Virus record (IMG/VR): IMGVR_UViG_3300023223_000072
Coordinates: 1 to 31,547 of that record
Direction: 5' to 3' (one strand)
DNA: 31,547 nt
Source of the DNA: a virus
In this document: piece after piece, positions 14,275 through 20,956 of the stretch
Position numbering within the stretch: the first letter of the stretch is position 1
Layout: every line of letters starts with the position of its first letter
Notes under the pieces: model-generated
Databases searched by the model: none
The model's input: only the letters and a program-made list of their open reading frames with translations
Told to the model about the DNA's origin: nothing
Made by a program: the position numbers and the translations under genes

Positions 14275-14306
14275 TAGCTTAATCCAATTAATAACAAGGT
14301 ATAAAT

Positions 14307-14507
14307 ATGAACTTAGAGAAATCGTTTAACATAGCATTAGCCACTAAAGGTATGAGTAAAGGCGACCTAGCAACTAAAATGAGTTGTACGGGCGCTTATA
14401 TAACGCAGATAAGCAAAGGTGGCTCAATGTCAGTAGGTAAGCTTCAAGACGTTTGTAGCGCTCTTGGTTATAAGGTTTGGGAATTCGTTAAATTAGGTGA
14501 AGAATAA
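14307..14507 (+). CDS. Cro/CI-type HTH regulator (66 aa)
   Basis: A small XRE-family DNA-binding protein with helix-turn-helix at about residues 18-42 (KGDLATKMSCTGAYITQISKGG) and the recognition helix around GAYITQIS, ending in a short helix LGYKVWEFVKLG. It has no dimerisation or cleavage domain, so it is Cro-like rather than a full CI. It is the first gene of the rightward transcript in the 14158-14306 divergent region and should bind the operator there. Start ATG 14307 has AAGG nine bases upstream; its stop overlaps the next start as TAATG. Confidence 0.8.
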   Translation: MNLEKSFNIALATKGMSKGDLATKMSCTGAYITQISKGGSMSVGKLQDVCSALGYKVWEFVKLGEE

Positions 14508-15061
14508 TGGATAAGATTATTGGTAATGATTATATTTATAACATGAGAAAGATTCGCTTAGTGTTTATAGAAGATAAAAAGGCTGTTTATTGGTGCTATG
14601 AGAACTGTAAATATGACTGGCTATATATTGCCAATCTAAATAAGTTACATGTTATCGATAAACCGCAAGCACCTAAACCAGAGCCTAAACCTATCTATAC
14701 TCAAGCTATGACTGATCACAATATATTGCCGTTAGTAGGTATGGAGTGCCAAACATCAACAGGAAAAGTAACTGTTAGGTATATAGGTAAAAAGCTGGTG
14801 ATTACCGAGGATAATGAAGGATGCGAGTTTACACTGACAAAAAAACTAGCGCTTCATTCGCTTAAACCACTAACCCTACCTAAAACAGATGAGGAAAAAG
14901 CTTTTGATAGGCTTTATATCAGAATGACTTTGGAAATGGAACGCAGGTTTGAACTATCTAAAATAAACAATCACTCAATGGTTAATGATGATACTCAGGT
15001 TGGTGTTGAATTCGCTATTGAGTACATGAGGAAAAACATAAATATTAAGGTAAAAGCATGA
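14507..15061 (+). CDS. 184-aa hypothetical protein with Pro/Lys linker
   Basis: Residues 1-52 form one region with many aromatics, followed by a Pro/Lys linker (PQAPKPEPKPI) and then YTQAMTDHNILPLVGMECQTS, a motif found in many phage hypothetical proteins just after such linkers, leading into a small beta domain (KVTVRYIGKKLVITED). The C-terminal helix region ends with EFAIEYMRKN. I know the motif but no function. Coupled to the HTH gene and to the next gene (ATGA). Confidence 0.65.
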   Translation: MDKIIGNDYIYNMRKIRLVFIEDKKAVYWCYENCKYDWLYIANLNKLHVIDKPQAPKPEPKPIYTQAMTDHNILPLVGMECQTSTGKVTVRYIGKKLVITEDNEGCEFTLTKKLALHSLKPLTLPKTDEEKAFDRLYIRMTLEMERRFELSKINNHSMVNDDTQVGVEFAIEYMRKNINIKVKA

Positions 15062-15198
15062 ACTGGCTAGACGTAACTGTAGTTGCAATATTTACGATTG
15101 TAGGCGTTTCTACTGGTGATTTAACCGGCGCTGTTGCTGTTGGTTTATTGCTTTTAATACTAGGTAAGCTTAACGAAATTAAAAATAAGGTGAAATAA
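15058..15198 (+). CDS. 46-aa membrane protein
   Basis: ATG 15058 overlaps the preceding stop as ATGA; stop TAA 15196-15198. The product is almost one hydrophobic hairpin: VTVVAIFTIVGVSTG and LTGAVAVGLLLLILGKL, ending in a basic tail (KNKVK). No family is recognised. Confidence 0.55.
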   Translation: MNWLDVTVVAIFTIVGVSTGDLTGAVAVGLLLLILGKLNEIKNKVK

Positions 15199-15199
15199 C

Positions 15200-15361
15200 A
15201 TGATTAACAATTGCCCTTGTTGTAATAAATACCCAAAAGTAAATGTAACCGTTAGCTGTGAAAATAAAAAGTGCTTAGAGTTCGACGTAGAATATTATGT
15301 TTGGACTTGGCAAGCTAAAACTAAACCTGAACCTGGAACAGAGGAATTATGCCTTGACTGA
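15200..15361 (+). CDS. 53-aa zinc-finger-like protein, Lar-like
   Basis: ATG 15200 begins one base after the preceding stop; TGA ends at 15361. The product opens INNCPCCNK and has SCENKKC about 14 residues later, a zinc-ribbon pattern like that of Lar restriction-alleviation and related short phage proteins, then WTWQAKTKPEPG. Lar-like function is only suggested by the Cys pattern and location; other small zinc ribbons look the same. Confidence 0.55.
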   Translation: MINNCPCCNKYPKVNVTVSCENKKCLEFDVEYYVWTWQAKTKPEPGTEELCLD

Positions 15362-15387
15362 AATTATATATAAGATACTTAGACGTT

Positions 15388-15421
15388 AAAAAAACAGCCC
15401 CGATAATTGGGGCTTTAATTT
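15388..15421. terminator. Bidirectional rho-independent terminator
   Basis: AGCCCC / GGGGCT stem (15396-15401, 15409-15414) with a seven-base loop. On the minus side it is followed by seven T residues (A-run 15388-15394), on the plus side by TTAATTT. It separates the convergent HTH operon and the 15470-17177 operon. Confidence 0.85.
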
Positions 15422-15469
15422 ATCTACTATTTATTATTGGAGTGAAAACTATCAAGCCTGAGATGGTTA

Positions 15470-15676
15470 TTATATCACGTCAGCAGCTTCAAGTTTAATC
15501 TTTAGTATTGACAGGTTCTTTTCGTAAAAACTCTTTGATATCACATCTAAAGCGCCAAGCACTTCAAGCGGCGTTAAGTTATCTGTAGCTATTTCTTCTA
15601 TGATATCTTCAATAGCTGACATTAGTGCAACGGCATCAGGTTTAGCTATCTTGTTTAGTTCGGTAACGTTAGTCAT
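15470..15676 (-). CDS. 68-aa helical hypothetical protein
   Basis: The product is acidic and helical (VALMSAIEDIIEEIATDN, PLEVLGALDVISKSFYEKN). AAGG lies six bases before ATG 15676. It is the last gene of the minus-strand accessory operon before the terminator. No family recognised. Confidence 0.6.
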   Translation of the reverse strand: MTNVTELNKIAKPDAVALMSAIEDIIEEIATDNLTPLEVLGALDVISKSFYEKNLSILKIKLEAADVI

Positions 15677-15696
15677 TGTTGCCTTAAATTATTATA

Positions 15697-15720
15697 CCCC
15701 TCCAGGTAATCTGTGAGGGG
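15697..15720. other. Hairpin in the spacer before the 68-aa gene
   Basis: CCCCTC (15697-15702) and GAGGGG (15715-15720) form a six-base-pair stem with a 12-base loop. It has no T-run, so it is more likely an RNA processing or stability element, or an attenuator, than a terminator. Confidence 0.4.
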
Positions 15721-15775
15721 CTTATTATTATTAAACTTTGCTTGTCGGGCGTTAGTTCCATTAGAGATTATATCA

Positions 15776-16159
15776 TTAATCCTGTTTACTTTCTAACATG
15801 TGCAAACTGGTTTTAGCATCAAAGCATATTTTCATAAATCTACTAGCTGCTTCGTTTCCTGCTGTGTGATAGTCAGAATAAGAATCAAAAGGAAGTTTTT
15901 CTTTAGTCTCTATAATCGAATCAACACAAGCCATAGCTATATTTGCATGCCAACTATAAGCATAACCGTCATCACTGTTTATAGCTTTAGCTACCACCTT
16001 CATAGCGTCTGCCGTACTATCTGAATCGTTCAAGTGTTCAGAATTAAAGTTAACGCCTGATAGCCTGCCTATTAAATACCCTTTGCTATTTCTGATAATT
16101 CCGTTTTCTTGAATTAATACGTTTTGTATTTCTTTCGTTTCTATAAAATCACTCATCAT
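15776..16159 (-). CDS. Conserved phage protein, DGYAYSWHANIAMA type
   Basis: The 127-aa product has YAYSWHANIAMACVDS near residues 67-82 and HTAGNEAASRFMKICFDAKTS near 97-117. The pair of motifs, W-H/Q-x-N-I-A-M and N-x-A-A-x-R-F-M, is widespread in small early proteins of tailed phages; I know no function. Two tandem ATG starts exist (16159, 16156) with GGAA close upstream. Confidence 0.7.
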   Translation of the reverse strand: MMSDFIETKEIQNVLIQENGIIRNSKGYLIGRLSGVNFNSEHLNDSDSTADAMKVVAKAINSDDGYAYSWHANIAMACVDSIIETKEKLPFDSYSDYHTAGNEAASRFMKICFDAKTSLHMLESKQD

Positions 16160-16218
16160 CTTTCCTTAGTGCTGTTAAAATACTTGATTAGTTCTAAGCT
16201 GAATTCTGATTCTTTCAT
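16156..16218 (-). CDS. Possible 20-aa micropeptide
   Basis: ATG 16218 to TGA 16158-16156 encodes MKESEFSLELIKYFNSTKER. GAGAG lies about ten bases upstream, and the stop overlaps the next start codons (ATGATGA). It could be a leader peptide for the following gene or a chance frame. Confidence 0.35.
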   Translation of the reverse strand: MKESEFSLELIKYFNSTKER

Positions 16219-16254
16219 CTTGTTGTACTCTCTCTTTATTATTTATTTAGCCGA

Positions 16255-16314
16255 TCACCTGTAGGGGTCTAATCCGTCTACAGGCCTTTGTTTATCTAAA
16301 ATTTTATTGATCAC
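16255..16314 (-). CDS. Possible 19-aa micropeptide over an inverted repeat
   Basis: GTG 16314 overlaps the stop of the 67-aa gene (GTGA) and runs to TGA 16257-16255, giving MINKILDKQRPVDGLDPYR. The last residues look like the end of a folded protein rather than random sequence. The same DNA holds the inverted repeat CCTGTAG/CTACAGG (16258-16264, 16278-16284). Confidence 0.35.
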   Translation of the reverse strand: MINKILDKQRPVDGLDPYR

Positions 16315-16514
16315 TTGCGAACATAAACAAGTGCGCGGGTTAAATCCATACTAGCTCGTTTAGCTGCTCCAGTCTCTTTAGTTCCAGACCAAGCATAATC
16401 ATAATCAATTAATTTCTGCCTGGCTAACTCTGCTCTTTTGATAAATCGTTCAGCTTCTTCTATTGCATTACCTAGTACTGAATACATTGGGTAATTCATA
16501 TCTGCTATTTTCAT
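16311..16514 (-). CDS. 67-aa phage protein ending in RASMDLTRAL
   Basis: The product is a helical protein: AIEEAERFIKRAELARQKLI and GAAKRASMDLTRALVYVRK. The RASMDLTRAL ending recurs in short phage early proteins. AAGGAT lies about nine bases before ATG 16514. Function unknown. Confidence 0.65.
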   Translation of the reverse strand: MKIADMNYPMYSVLGNAIEEAERFIKRAELARQKLIDYDYAWSGTKETGAAKRASMDLTRALVYVRK

Positions 16515-16539
16515 TTGTTTATATCCTTAGTAGTTGAGA

Positions 16540-16707
16540 TTATTTAAGTTTAGATATGTAATATTCCATAAATGGCCGTAATGCGTTATCAGTAACATAC
16601 TCGTCCAATACCGCATCAACTCCATTATCTGAGCCTGAGCACTCTGCAACCATTTCATTAAAAAATAATTCTATAGCTGCTGATGTTTTGTTTAATTCGT
16701 TACTCAT
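16540..16707 (-). CDS. 55-aa hypothetical protein
   Basis: ATG 16707 with a near-perfect ribosome site AAGGAG seven to eight bases upstream; stop TAA 16542-16540. The product is acidic and helical (IELFFNEMVAECSG, AVLDEYVTDNALRPFMEYY). Its start lies eight bases inside the preceding gene. No family recognised. Confidence 0.65.
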   Translation of the reverse strand: MSNELNKTSAAIELFFNEMVAECSGSDNGVDAVLDEYVTDNALRPFMEYYISKLK

Positions 16708-16855
16708 GTTCTTGCTCCTTGGTTGATGGAGATTCAGCTTCTACGCAATCTTCGCATAAATACTCGCCGCACATTTCCCATAGATAATCACCGTCTTCTG
16801 GCGTTTCTTTACATTGACTACATTGTAGTATTCTTTGTGTTGTTCTATGTCCCAT
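16700..16855 (-). CDS. 51-aa zinc-finger protein
   Basis: ATG 16855 (GAAGGG eight bases upstream) to TAA 16702-16700. Two Cys pairs, CSQC and CGEYLCEDC, with RTTQRIL before them, fit a treble-clef or ribbon zinc site. Small zinc proteins recur in every accessory block of this genome. Confidence 0.65.
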   Translation of the reverse strand: MGHRTTQRILQCSQCKETPEDGDYLWEMCGEYLCEDCVEAESPSTKEQEHE

Positions 16856-16883
16856 CTTTCTAACCCTTCATTTATTAAGTTAA

Positions 16884-17177
16884 TTAACCGTATCTAGCAA
16901 AGTCAGCAGCTTGTTTCATATCGCAAGGCTCTTCGTCGTCATATAAGAAGCTATCTTCTCTTTCTTGCTGCTTAGTTAGCGTTGATGGTTCGTGACCTTT
17001 TGGTCTGTTATTTAATTCTTCCTGTAATTCTTTGTTATCACTAGCCAACTGTATAGCAGCGTTAAGGACTGATTCAAACTCCTCTACAGCTACGCCCATT
17101 TTGTTTGATTTGTTATTGCCAGTACCCATATAAGAGTTGTAGTCGCGTCGAATATCTTGTAATTGCTTAAGGTTCAT
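16884..17177 (-). CDS. 97-aa hypothetical protein, first gene of accessory operon
   Basis: The product begins with a helix (MNLKQLQDIRRDYNSYMG), has a coiled stretch (AIQLASDNKELQEELNN) and an acidic tail (DSFLYDDEEPCD). It is the first gene of the leftward operon that leaves the 17178-17391 control region. No family recognised. Confidence 0.6.
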   Translation of the reverse strand: MNLKQLQDIRRDYNSYMGTGNNKSNKMGVAVEEFESVLNAAIQLASDNKELQEELNNRPKGHEPSTLTKQQEREDSFLYDDEEPCDMKQAADFARYG

Positions 17178-17214
17178 CTTTCTTTACTCCGTTTCGTTTA
17201 TTTTAATACCCAGA

Positions 17215-17234
17215 AAACCGCAATTAAGCGGTTT
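17215..17234. promoter_or_regulatory. Inverted repeat, candidate operator
   Basis: AAACCGC (17215-17221) and GCGGTTT (17228-17234) are exact inverted repeats across a six-base AT centre, in the leader of the leftward operon. The half-site AAGCGGTTT also occurs at 14215-14223. Confidence 0.5.
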
Positions 17235-17330
17235 ATATGGCAAGTCTTTAGTTTGCGTTATTACATTTGTTAACCCTCGGTTGTTTTGAGTGATATATCC
17301 TATTGAGGTTTAACAATAGCTAAAATAAAA

Positions 17331-17342
17331 CTTGACGTCAAG
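17331..17342. promoter_or_regulatory. 12-bp palindrome over the -35 box, candidate operator
   Basis: CTTGACGTCAAG is a perfect palindrome that contains the -35 box of the rightward promoter. A bound repressor here would block that promoter. Confidence 0.5.
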
Positions 17343-17360
17343 CGCAAATGCAATTATATT
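17332..17360 (+). promoter_or_regulatory. Strong sigma70-type promoter for the replication operon
   Basis: TTGACG (17332-17337), 17-base spacer, TATATT (17355-17360); start near 17367, about 25 bases before ATG 17392. Confidence 0.8.
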
Positions 17361-17391
17361 TGTACTCACATTAACAAAATAGGTTTATTAA

Positions 17392-17589
17392 ATGAAAGTG
17401 TTAAATGTAAGGTTTAGCGAAGCACAACAATTAAAGATTAAAGATGTATCTAGTGTTGTTGATTTGGACTATAGCAAGGTTGCTAGAGCTGCTATGAAGT
17501 TGGGGTTGACTCAGATAGAAGCGTTAGCTGCTAGGGATTTAGATAAATCTAAAGACTTGGTTCTTATTAACGACGCTAGAGCCAAATAA
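17392..17589 (+). CDS. Small DNA-binding protein, ribbon-helix-helix-like
   Basis: The 65-aa product opens with a strand KVLNVRFSEAQQLKIKDV, then helix-like SSVVDLDYSKVARAAMKLGL, which fits the Arc/MetJ ribbon-helix-helix plan: one beta strand with basic/polar faces followed by two helices. It is the first gene after a promoter whose -35 box lies in a 12-bp palindrome, so autoregulation is likely (inference). AGGT lies about nine bases before ATG 17392. Confidence 0.6.
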   Translation: MKVLNVRFSEAQQLKIKDVSSVVDLDYSKVARAAMKLGLTQIEALAARDLDKSKDLVLINDARAK

Positions 17590-17611
17590 AAAAGCGCCCC
17601 AGCAAGAGCGC
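17588..17611 (-). terminator. Likely minus-strand terminator between the RHH-like gene and initiator
   Basis: On the minus strand GCGCTC/GGGCGC (one G-U pair) with a six-base loop is followed by six T residues. On the plus strand one pair is lost and the T-run is weak, so plus-strand transcription should mostly pass. It would stop leftward read-through into the control region. Confidence 0.5.
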
Positions 17612-17641
17612 AATTTAAGATAACCATAACAAGGTGATTAT

Positions 17642-18319
17642 ATGTCAACAGGTTGGATAAAGCTACACCGCCAACTTTTAGAATGGGAGTGGTACAGCGA
17701 CATTAATGTAACAAGATTATTCTTGCACTTAATGTTAAAGGCTAATCACAAAGATAAAAAGTATCGCGGCATAGTTATACAAAGAGGTCAATTATTGACT
17801 GGTAGAGAGTTACTATCATCTGAAACAGGCTTATCAGAGCAACAAATAAGAACGTGTTTAACTAAGCTAAAATCAACCAGCGATATAACCATCAAATCAA
17901 CCAGCAAAGGCACGCTCTTAACTGTTGATAACTATGGTATTTATCAGGGTTGTGATGATGTATCAACCAGCAAATCAACCAGCACCTTAACCAACGAGCA
18001 ACCAACGGATAACCAACGAGTAACCACTAACAAGAATGTTAAGAATGATAATAATGTAAATAATAAAGACTTGTCTGTTATCACAGACGGTTTTGATCAT
18101 TGGTGGAATCTTTATCCAGTTAGCAGAAGAATAAATAAAAAAGGTTGTTTAACTAAATTCAAAAGCAAGTGTAAGGGAATGAATGATCAAGAAGTAGTTG
18201 ACCTTATAAACTTAATCTCTAAAGATGTTATCAAGCGAGCAAATGAGGTTGAAGATTTAAAGTACATGCCAACTACCGAACCTTACCTAAACAAAGAAAG
18301 ATGGAATGATGAATCATGA
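17642..18319 (+). CDS. Replication initiator, lambda O-like plan
   Basis: The 225-aa product has a winged-helix-like N-terminal domain (about 1-100: WIKLHRQLLEWEWYSD, LTGRELLSSETGLSEQQIRTCL, VDNYGIYQG), a polar Ser/Thr/Asn linker (about 105-145) and a C-terminal domain beginning FDHWWNLYPVSRRINKKGC, near the size and order of phage replication proteins that recruit DnaB. It is directly followed by a DnaB-type helicase (ATGA overlap). Its gene holds two iteron arrays, the normal arrangement for lambda O, which binds repeats inside its own gene. Loading of helicase is inferred from family and order. AAGGTGA lies five bases before ATG 17642. Confidence 0.8.
   Translation: MSTGWIKLHRQLLEWEWYSDINVTRLFLHLMLKANHKDKKYRGIVIQRGQLLTGRELLSSETGLSEQQIRTCLTKLKSTSDITIKSTSKGTLLTVDNYGIYQGCDDVSTSKSTSTLTNEQPTDNQRVTTNKNVKNDNNVNNKDLSVITDGFDHWWNLYPVSRRINKKGCLTKFKSKCKGMNDQEVVDLINLISKDVIKRANEVEDLKYMPTTEPYLNKERWNDES
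17870..17983 (+). repeat. Iteron array A: four copies of (AA)ATCAACCAGC
   Basis: Copies of AAATCAACCAGC at 17870-17881, 17894-17905 and 17972-17983, and GTATCAACCAGC at 17960-17971. Spacings are 24, 66 and 12 bases, all multiples of 6. Confidence 0.85.
17989..18032 (+). repeat. Iteron array B: 11-bp tandem repeats AACCAACG(A/G)(G/A)N
   Basis: AACCAACGAGC (17989-17999), AACCAACGGAT (18000-18010), AACCAACGAGT (18011-18021) and a degenerate AACCACTAACA (18022-18032). The 11-base period is close to one helical turn. Confidence 0.85.
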
Positions 18320-19749
18320 TAGATTTTAACGAAAAGAGTTTAGATGTTGAACAAAGCTTATTAGGATCCCTTTTACAGCTTGGCGATACAAACACAGAAT
18401 TATTCTCAAAAACTATAAGAATGGTGAAAGAGAAAAGTTTTTACAGTGTTAGCCATAAAGCTATTTTTAGAGCTATTAAGTTAGCAGCTAATAGAAACAA
18501 CCATGTCGACATGACATTAGTTAACGAATGCTTAAAGGCTTCTGGTGACGAAGAGAGATCGGGCGGTATTATTTACCTTGCTGAGATGATGAGATCAACG
18601 CCTAGTGCTGCAAACATTATTGGCTATGCAAAAATAGTTAGAGAGTATTCAGTAGAGCGATATGCCAACTCAAAACTAAATGAGATGCTAGGAATGTTTA
18701 ACGACTCGTCAACAGGTGACGTATATCAACGCCTAGGTATGCTAGAAACGACGATAGGCGATATATTGAACCTTGGGCTTAAAGATGACAAAGCAGGCTT
18801 AAAACATATCTCTGAGAGCCTAGGAACATGGCTAGATAATATTGAGGACGTTAGAAAAGACGGAGTTGATAAGAACAAATTTACCACTGGCATTGAATCA
18901 CTTGATGATATTTTAGGAGTCAAAGGTTTAAGGCGCGGCGGTTTATACGGAGTTGGCGCACGTCCTAAGATGGGTAAAAGTGCCTTTATGATGTTAATAG
19001 CTAATCATTTTGCACTTGACCTTAATGAGTTTGTTGCGGTGTTTTCAATGGAAATGCCAGAGGAAGAAATTGCAGAGCGCTCAATAACAAACAGAACACT
19101 TTTAAATCCTTCTGAGTTTTATAGAAAGGATCCAAGCACCGAATCAACAGCTAGACTAGATACAACATTTTCAGAGTTAGTTAAATCAGGAATGCATGTT
19201 GATGACGGTACAGGATTAACCCTAGGCCATATCCAAAGAGAGGCTAGAAAGCTACGTAAAGAAAAAGGATCAATAGGTCTGATTTGTGTTGATTACCTAA
19301 CGTTGATGGAAGCTGAGAAAGCAGATAGAAATGATTTAGCTTATGGCATGATCACAAAAGCACTTAAGAACCTAGCCAAAGAATTAAACTGTGTTGTTTT
19401 AATGCTAACTCAACTTAACAGAGGTTTAGAAAGTAGAGCGGATAAACGCCCTATGCCATCAGATAGCCGTGATACTGGTCAAATAGAACAAGATGTCGAT
19501 GGATGGTTTGGTCTGTATATGGAATCTGTTTACGATGAAGAAGTAAGCTTTCCTGGATTAACAGAAGTTTTAGTAAGACTTAATCGTCATGGTGGTAAAG
19601 GTACTGCGTTTGTAGAAATGCGCCAAGGCTTTCATGTTCCTGTATCAAATAATGATGGAGCTACCGAGCTTAATATAAGAAAGCAAAAGAAAAAAGAAGA
19701 AGAACCACAAACTGAATTTACACCAAAAACTAAAAAGTACGCGAGATAA
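18316..19749 (+). CDS. dnaB: Replicative DNA helicase, DnaB family
   Basis: This hexameric 5'-3' helicase unwinds the fork. The 477-aa product has the DnaB N-domain (VEQSLLGSLLQ at 11-21, GGIIYLAEM near 83), a linker, and a RecA-like motor: Walker A GARPKMGKS (214-222), FSMEMPEEEIAERS (H1a, 243-256), Walker B LICVDYLTL (322-330), QLNRGLESRADKRP (366-379, H3) and an arginine region near the end (VRLNRHGGKGT). Length matches the family. It is coupled to the initiator upstream. The polar tail KKKEEEPQTEFTPKTKK is likely flexible. Confidence 0.95.
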   Translation: MIDFNEKSLDVEQSLLGSLLQLGDTNTELFSKTIRMVKEKSFYSVSHKAIFRAIKLAANRNNHVDMTLVNECLKASGDEERSGGIIYLAEMMRSTPSAANIIGYAKIVREYSVERYANSKLNEMLGMFNDSSTGDVYQRLGMLETTIGDILNLGLKDDKAGLKHISESLGTWLDNIEDVRKDGVDKNKFTTGIESLDDILGVKGLRRGGLYGVGARPKMGKSAFMMLIANHFALDLNEFVAVFSMEMPEEEIAERSITNRTLLNPSEFYRKDPSTESTARLDTTFSELVKSGMHVDDGTGLTLGHIQREARKLRKEKGSIGLICVDYLTLMEAEKADRNDLAYGMITKALKNLAKELNCVVLMLTQLNRGLESRADKRPMPSDSRDTGQIEQDVDGWFGLYMESVYDEEVSFPGLTEVLVRLNRHGGKGTAFVEMRQGFHVPVSNNDGATELNIRKQKKKEEEPQTEFTPKTKKYAR

Positions 19750-19757
19750 CAGTTAAC

Positions 19758-19779
19758 TAAAGAGGCATAGAGAAATGAA
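19758..19779 (+). repeat. 22-bp direct repeat, copy 1 (ribosome site and start)
   Basis: This stretch, containing AAAGAGGCATAGAGAAATGAA, is repeated exactly at 19979-20000. It holds a ribosome site and start codon of the 68-aa gene. Confidence 0.9.
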
Positions 19780-19981
19780 CAAAGTAATTATAAAAGCGCG
19801 AAAGGGTGAGTTAACAGATAATCTGTTTAATTATGCTTTATCGGCTTTAGAATGGTTCAAGGTTGACTTAGCTAGTGAAAAGTTTGGTGACGATTGGAGT
19901 AGTTGCCATTACGGATATAAAGGTTTACATGCTGTGACTAAGCTAAACAAGTCAGGGTCAATTACAATTACAGTTGAATAA
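19775..19981 (+). CDS. 68-aa hypothetical protein
   Basis: The product begins MNKVIIKARKGELTDNLF and has LEWFKVDLASEKFGDDWSS; it is a small mixed alpha/beta protein. Its ribosome site AGAGG and start codon sit in a 22-bp unit repeated before the next gene. No family recognised. Confidence 0.6.
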   Translation: MNKVIIKARKGELTDNLFNYALSALEWFKVDLASEKFGDDWSSCHYGYKGLHAVTKLNKSGSITITVE

Positions 19982-20000
19982 AGAGGCATAGAGAAATGAA
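19979..20000 (+). repeat. 22-bp direct repeat, copy 2
   Basis: Identical to 19758-19779 and placed at the same point relative to the next start codon (ATG 19996); the first bases overlap the stop codon of the 68-aa gene. Confidence 0.9.
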
Positions 20001-20226
20001 TATAGAGGAGGAGAAATTTCATATAGAGGGTAGCTGTAACTTGGTTGTTACTAAGTGGCAAGGAATAGCGCCTGATGTGACGCTTGATTATATTGAGCAC
20101 TCACCTGATTCTTGGTATAGCAACACAGAAACAAGCTGTGATATCGACAAAGAGAAAGCTATAGGAATTATTCAATTCTTAATGAAAAGCTTAAATATAA
20201 CTGATGATGATATTAAGGGTAAATGA
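19996..20226 (+). CDS. 76-aa hypothetical protein
   Basis: The product has a beta-like N-half (FHIEGSCNLVVTKW, VTLDYIEHSPDSW) and an acidic helix at the end (KEKAIGIIQFLMKSLNITDDDI). It shares its translation-start unit with the preceding gene, and its stop overlaps the methyltransferase start (ATGA). It shows no clear protein similarity to that neighbour, so only the start unit was duplicated. Confidence 0.6.
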   Translation: MNIEEEKFHIEGSCNLVVTKWQGIAPDVTLDYIEHSPDSWYSNTETSCDIDKEKAIGIIQFLMKSLNITDDDIKGK

Positions 20227-20924
20227 TGACATACCACTATGATCCAGATGAATATGAACATTTAGAATTAGAACTACAATCGAAAGAGGTTAAGCCTGCA
20301 GTCGAGGCTAGTAATTACACGCCTAAGATTGAGTTATATAACGTTGATTGCATGGAGTACATGAAAGACTGTAAAGATAATGAGTTTGATTTAGCTATTG
20401 TTGATCCTCCTTACCGTGACGAAAACCAACCGACTAAGGACATGCGAGCGAATGGCTCAATGAAGAGTTTAGAAGGCAGGCCGTCAAAAGAATACTTTAC
20501 TGAACTATTGAGGATTAGTAAAAATCAAATAATATGGGGTGCTAATAACTTTCAACTACCGCAATTCAAAGGTTTTGTAGTGTGGGAAAAAGAAACGATA
20601 GGCGAAACTTTCACTATGTCAATGTGTGAAATAGCTTCACTTTCAGAAGGATTGGCGACAACCTCTAAATTATGGAAGGGTAGACCGCAAGATAAATATA
20701 GAATCCATCCGACTCAAAAACCAGTGAGGTTGTATGATTTTTTATTAAAGCATTACGCTAAACAAGGTCAAAAAATACTAGATACTCACTTAGGTAGCGG
20801 ATCTAGTGCTATAGCCGCGCATTATTACGGCGTTGATTTTGTAGGCTGTGAGTTAGATAGTGATTATTTTAAAGCAGCATCAGAACGATTTGATAATCAA
20901 ACTAAGCAAGGAGATATGTTTTAA
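20223..20924 (+). CDS. DNA methyltransferase (N6-adenine or N4-cytosine type)
   Basis: The 233-aa product has the catalytic motif IV DPPY (61-64, in LAIVDPPYRDE), followed by HPTQKPVRLYDFLLKHY (162-178) and the AdoMet-binding motif I DTHLGSGSSAIAAH (187-200), with CELDSDYF (209-216). Motif IV before motif I is the beta-class order. It can modify phage or host DNA, for example to escape restriction or mark replicated DNA; the target cannot be read from sequence. Motif I has THL in place of the usual PF. Start ATG 20223, with a second ATG at 20226. Confidence 0.88.
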   Translation: MMTYHYDPDEYEHLELELQSKEVKPAVEASNYTPKIELYNVDCMEYMKDCKDNEFDLAIVDPPYRDENQPTKDMRANGSMKSLEGRPSKEYFTELLRISKNQIIWGANNFQLPQFKGFVVWEKETIGETFTMSMCEIASLSEGLATTSKLWKGRPQDKYRIHPTQKPVRLYDFLLKHYAKQGQKILDTHLGSGSSAIAAHYYGVDFVGCELDSDYFKAASERFDNQTKQGDMF

Positions 20925-20956
20925 CAACTAAAGCCACAGTTAAGTAGCTTATCTAA

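Larger units (their letters stand above)
17870..18080 (+). other. Probable replication origin inside the initiator gene
   Basis: Two iteron arrays are followed by an AT-rich stretch (about 18029-18080) of the kind that melts first at an origin. Order (initiator iterons, AT-rich region, helicase gene) matches the lambda origin. The iterons encode the polar linker of the initiator. Confidence 0.7.

Noticed and set aside
15680-15760. Short minus-strand frame beginning MELTPDKQ
   Set aside because: No ribosome site and an improbable C-terminus; the region is better explained by the 15697-15720 hairpin.
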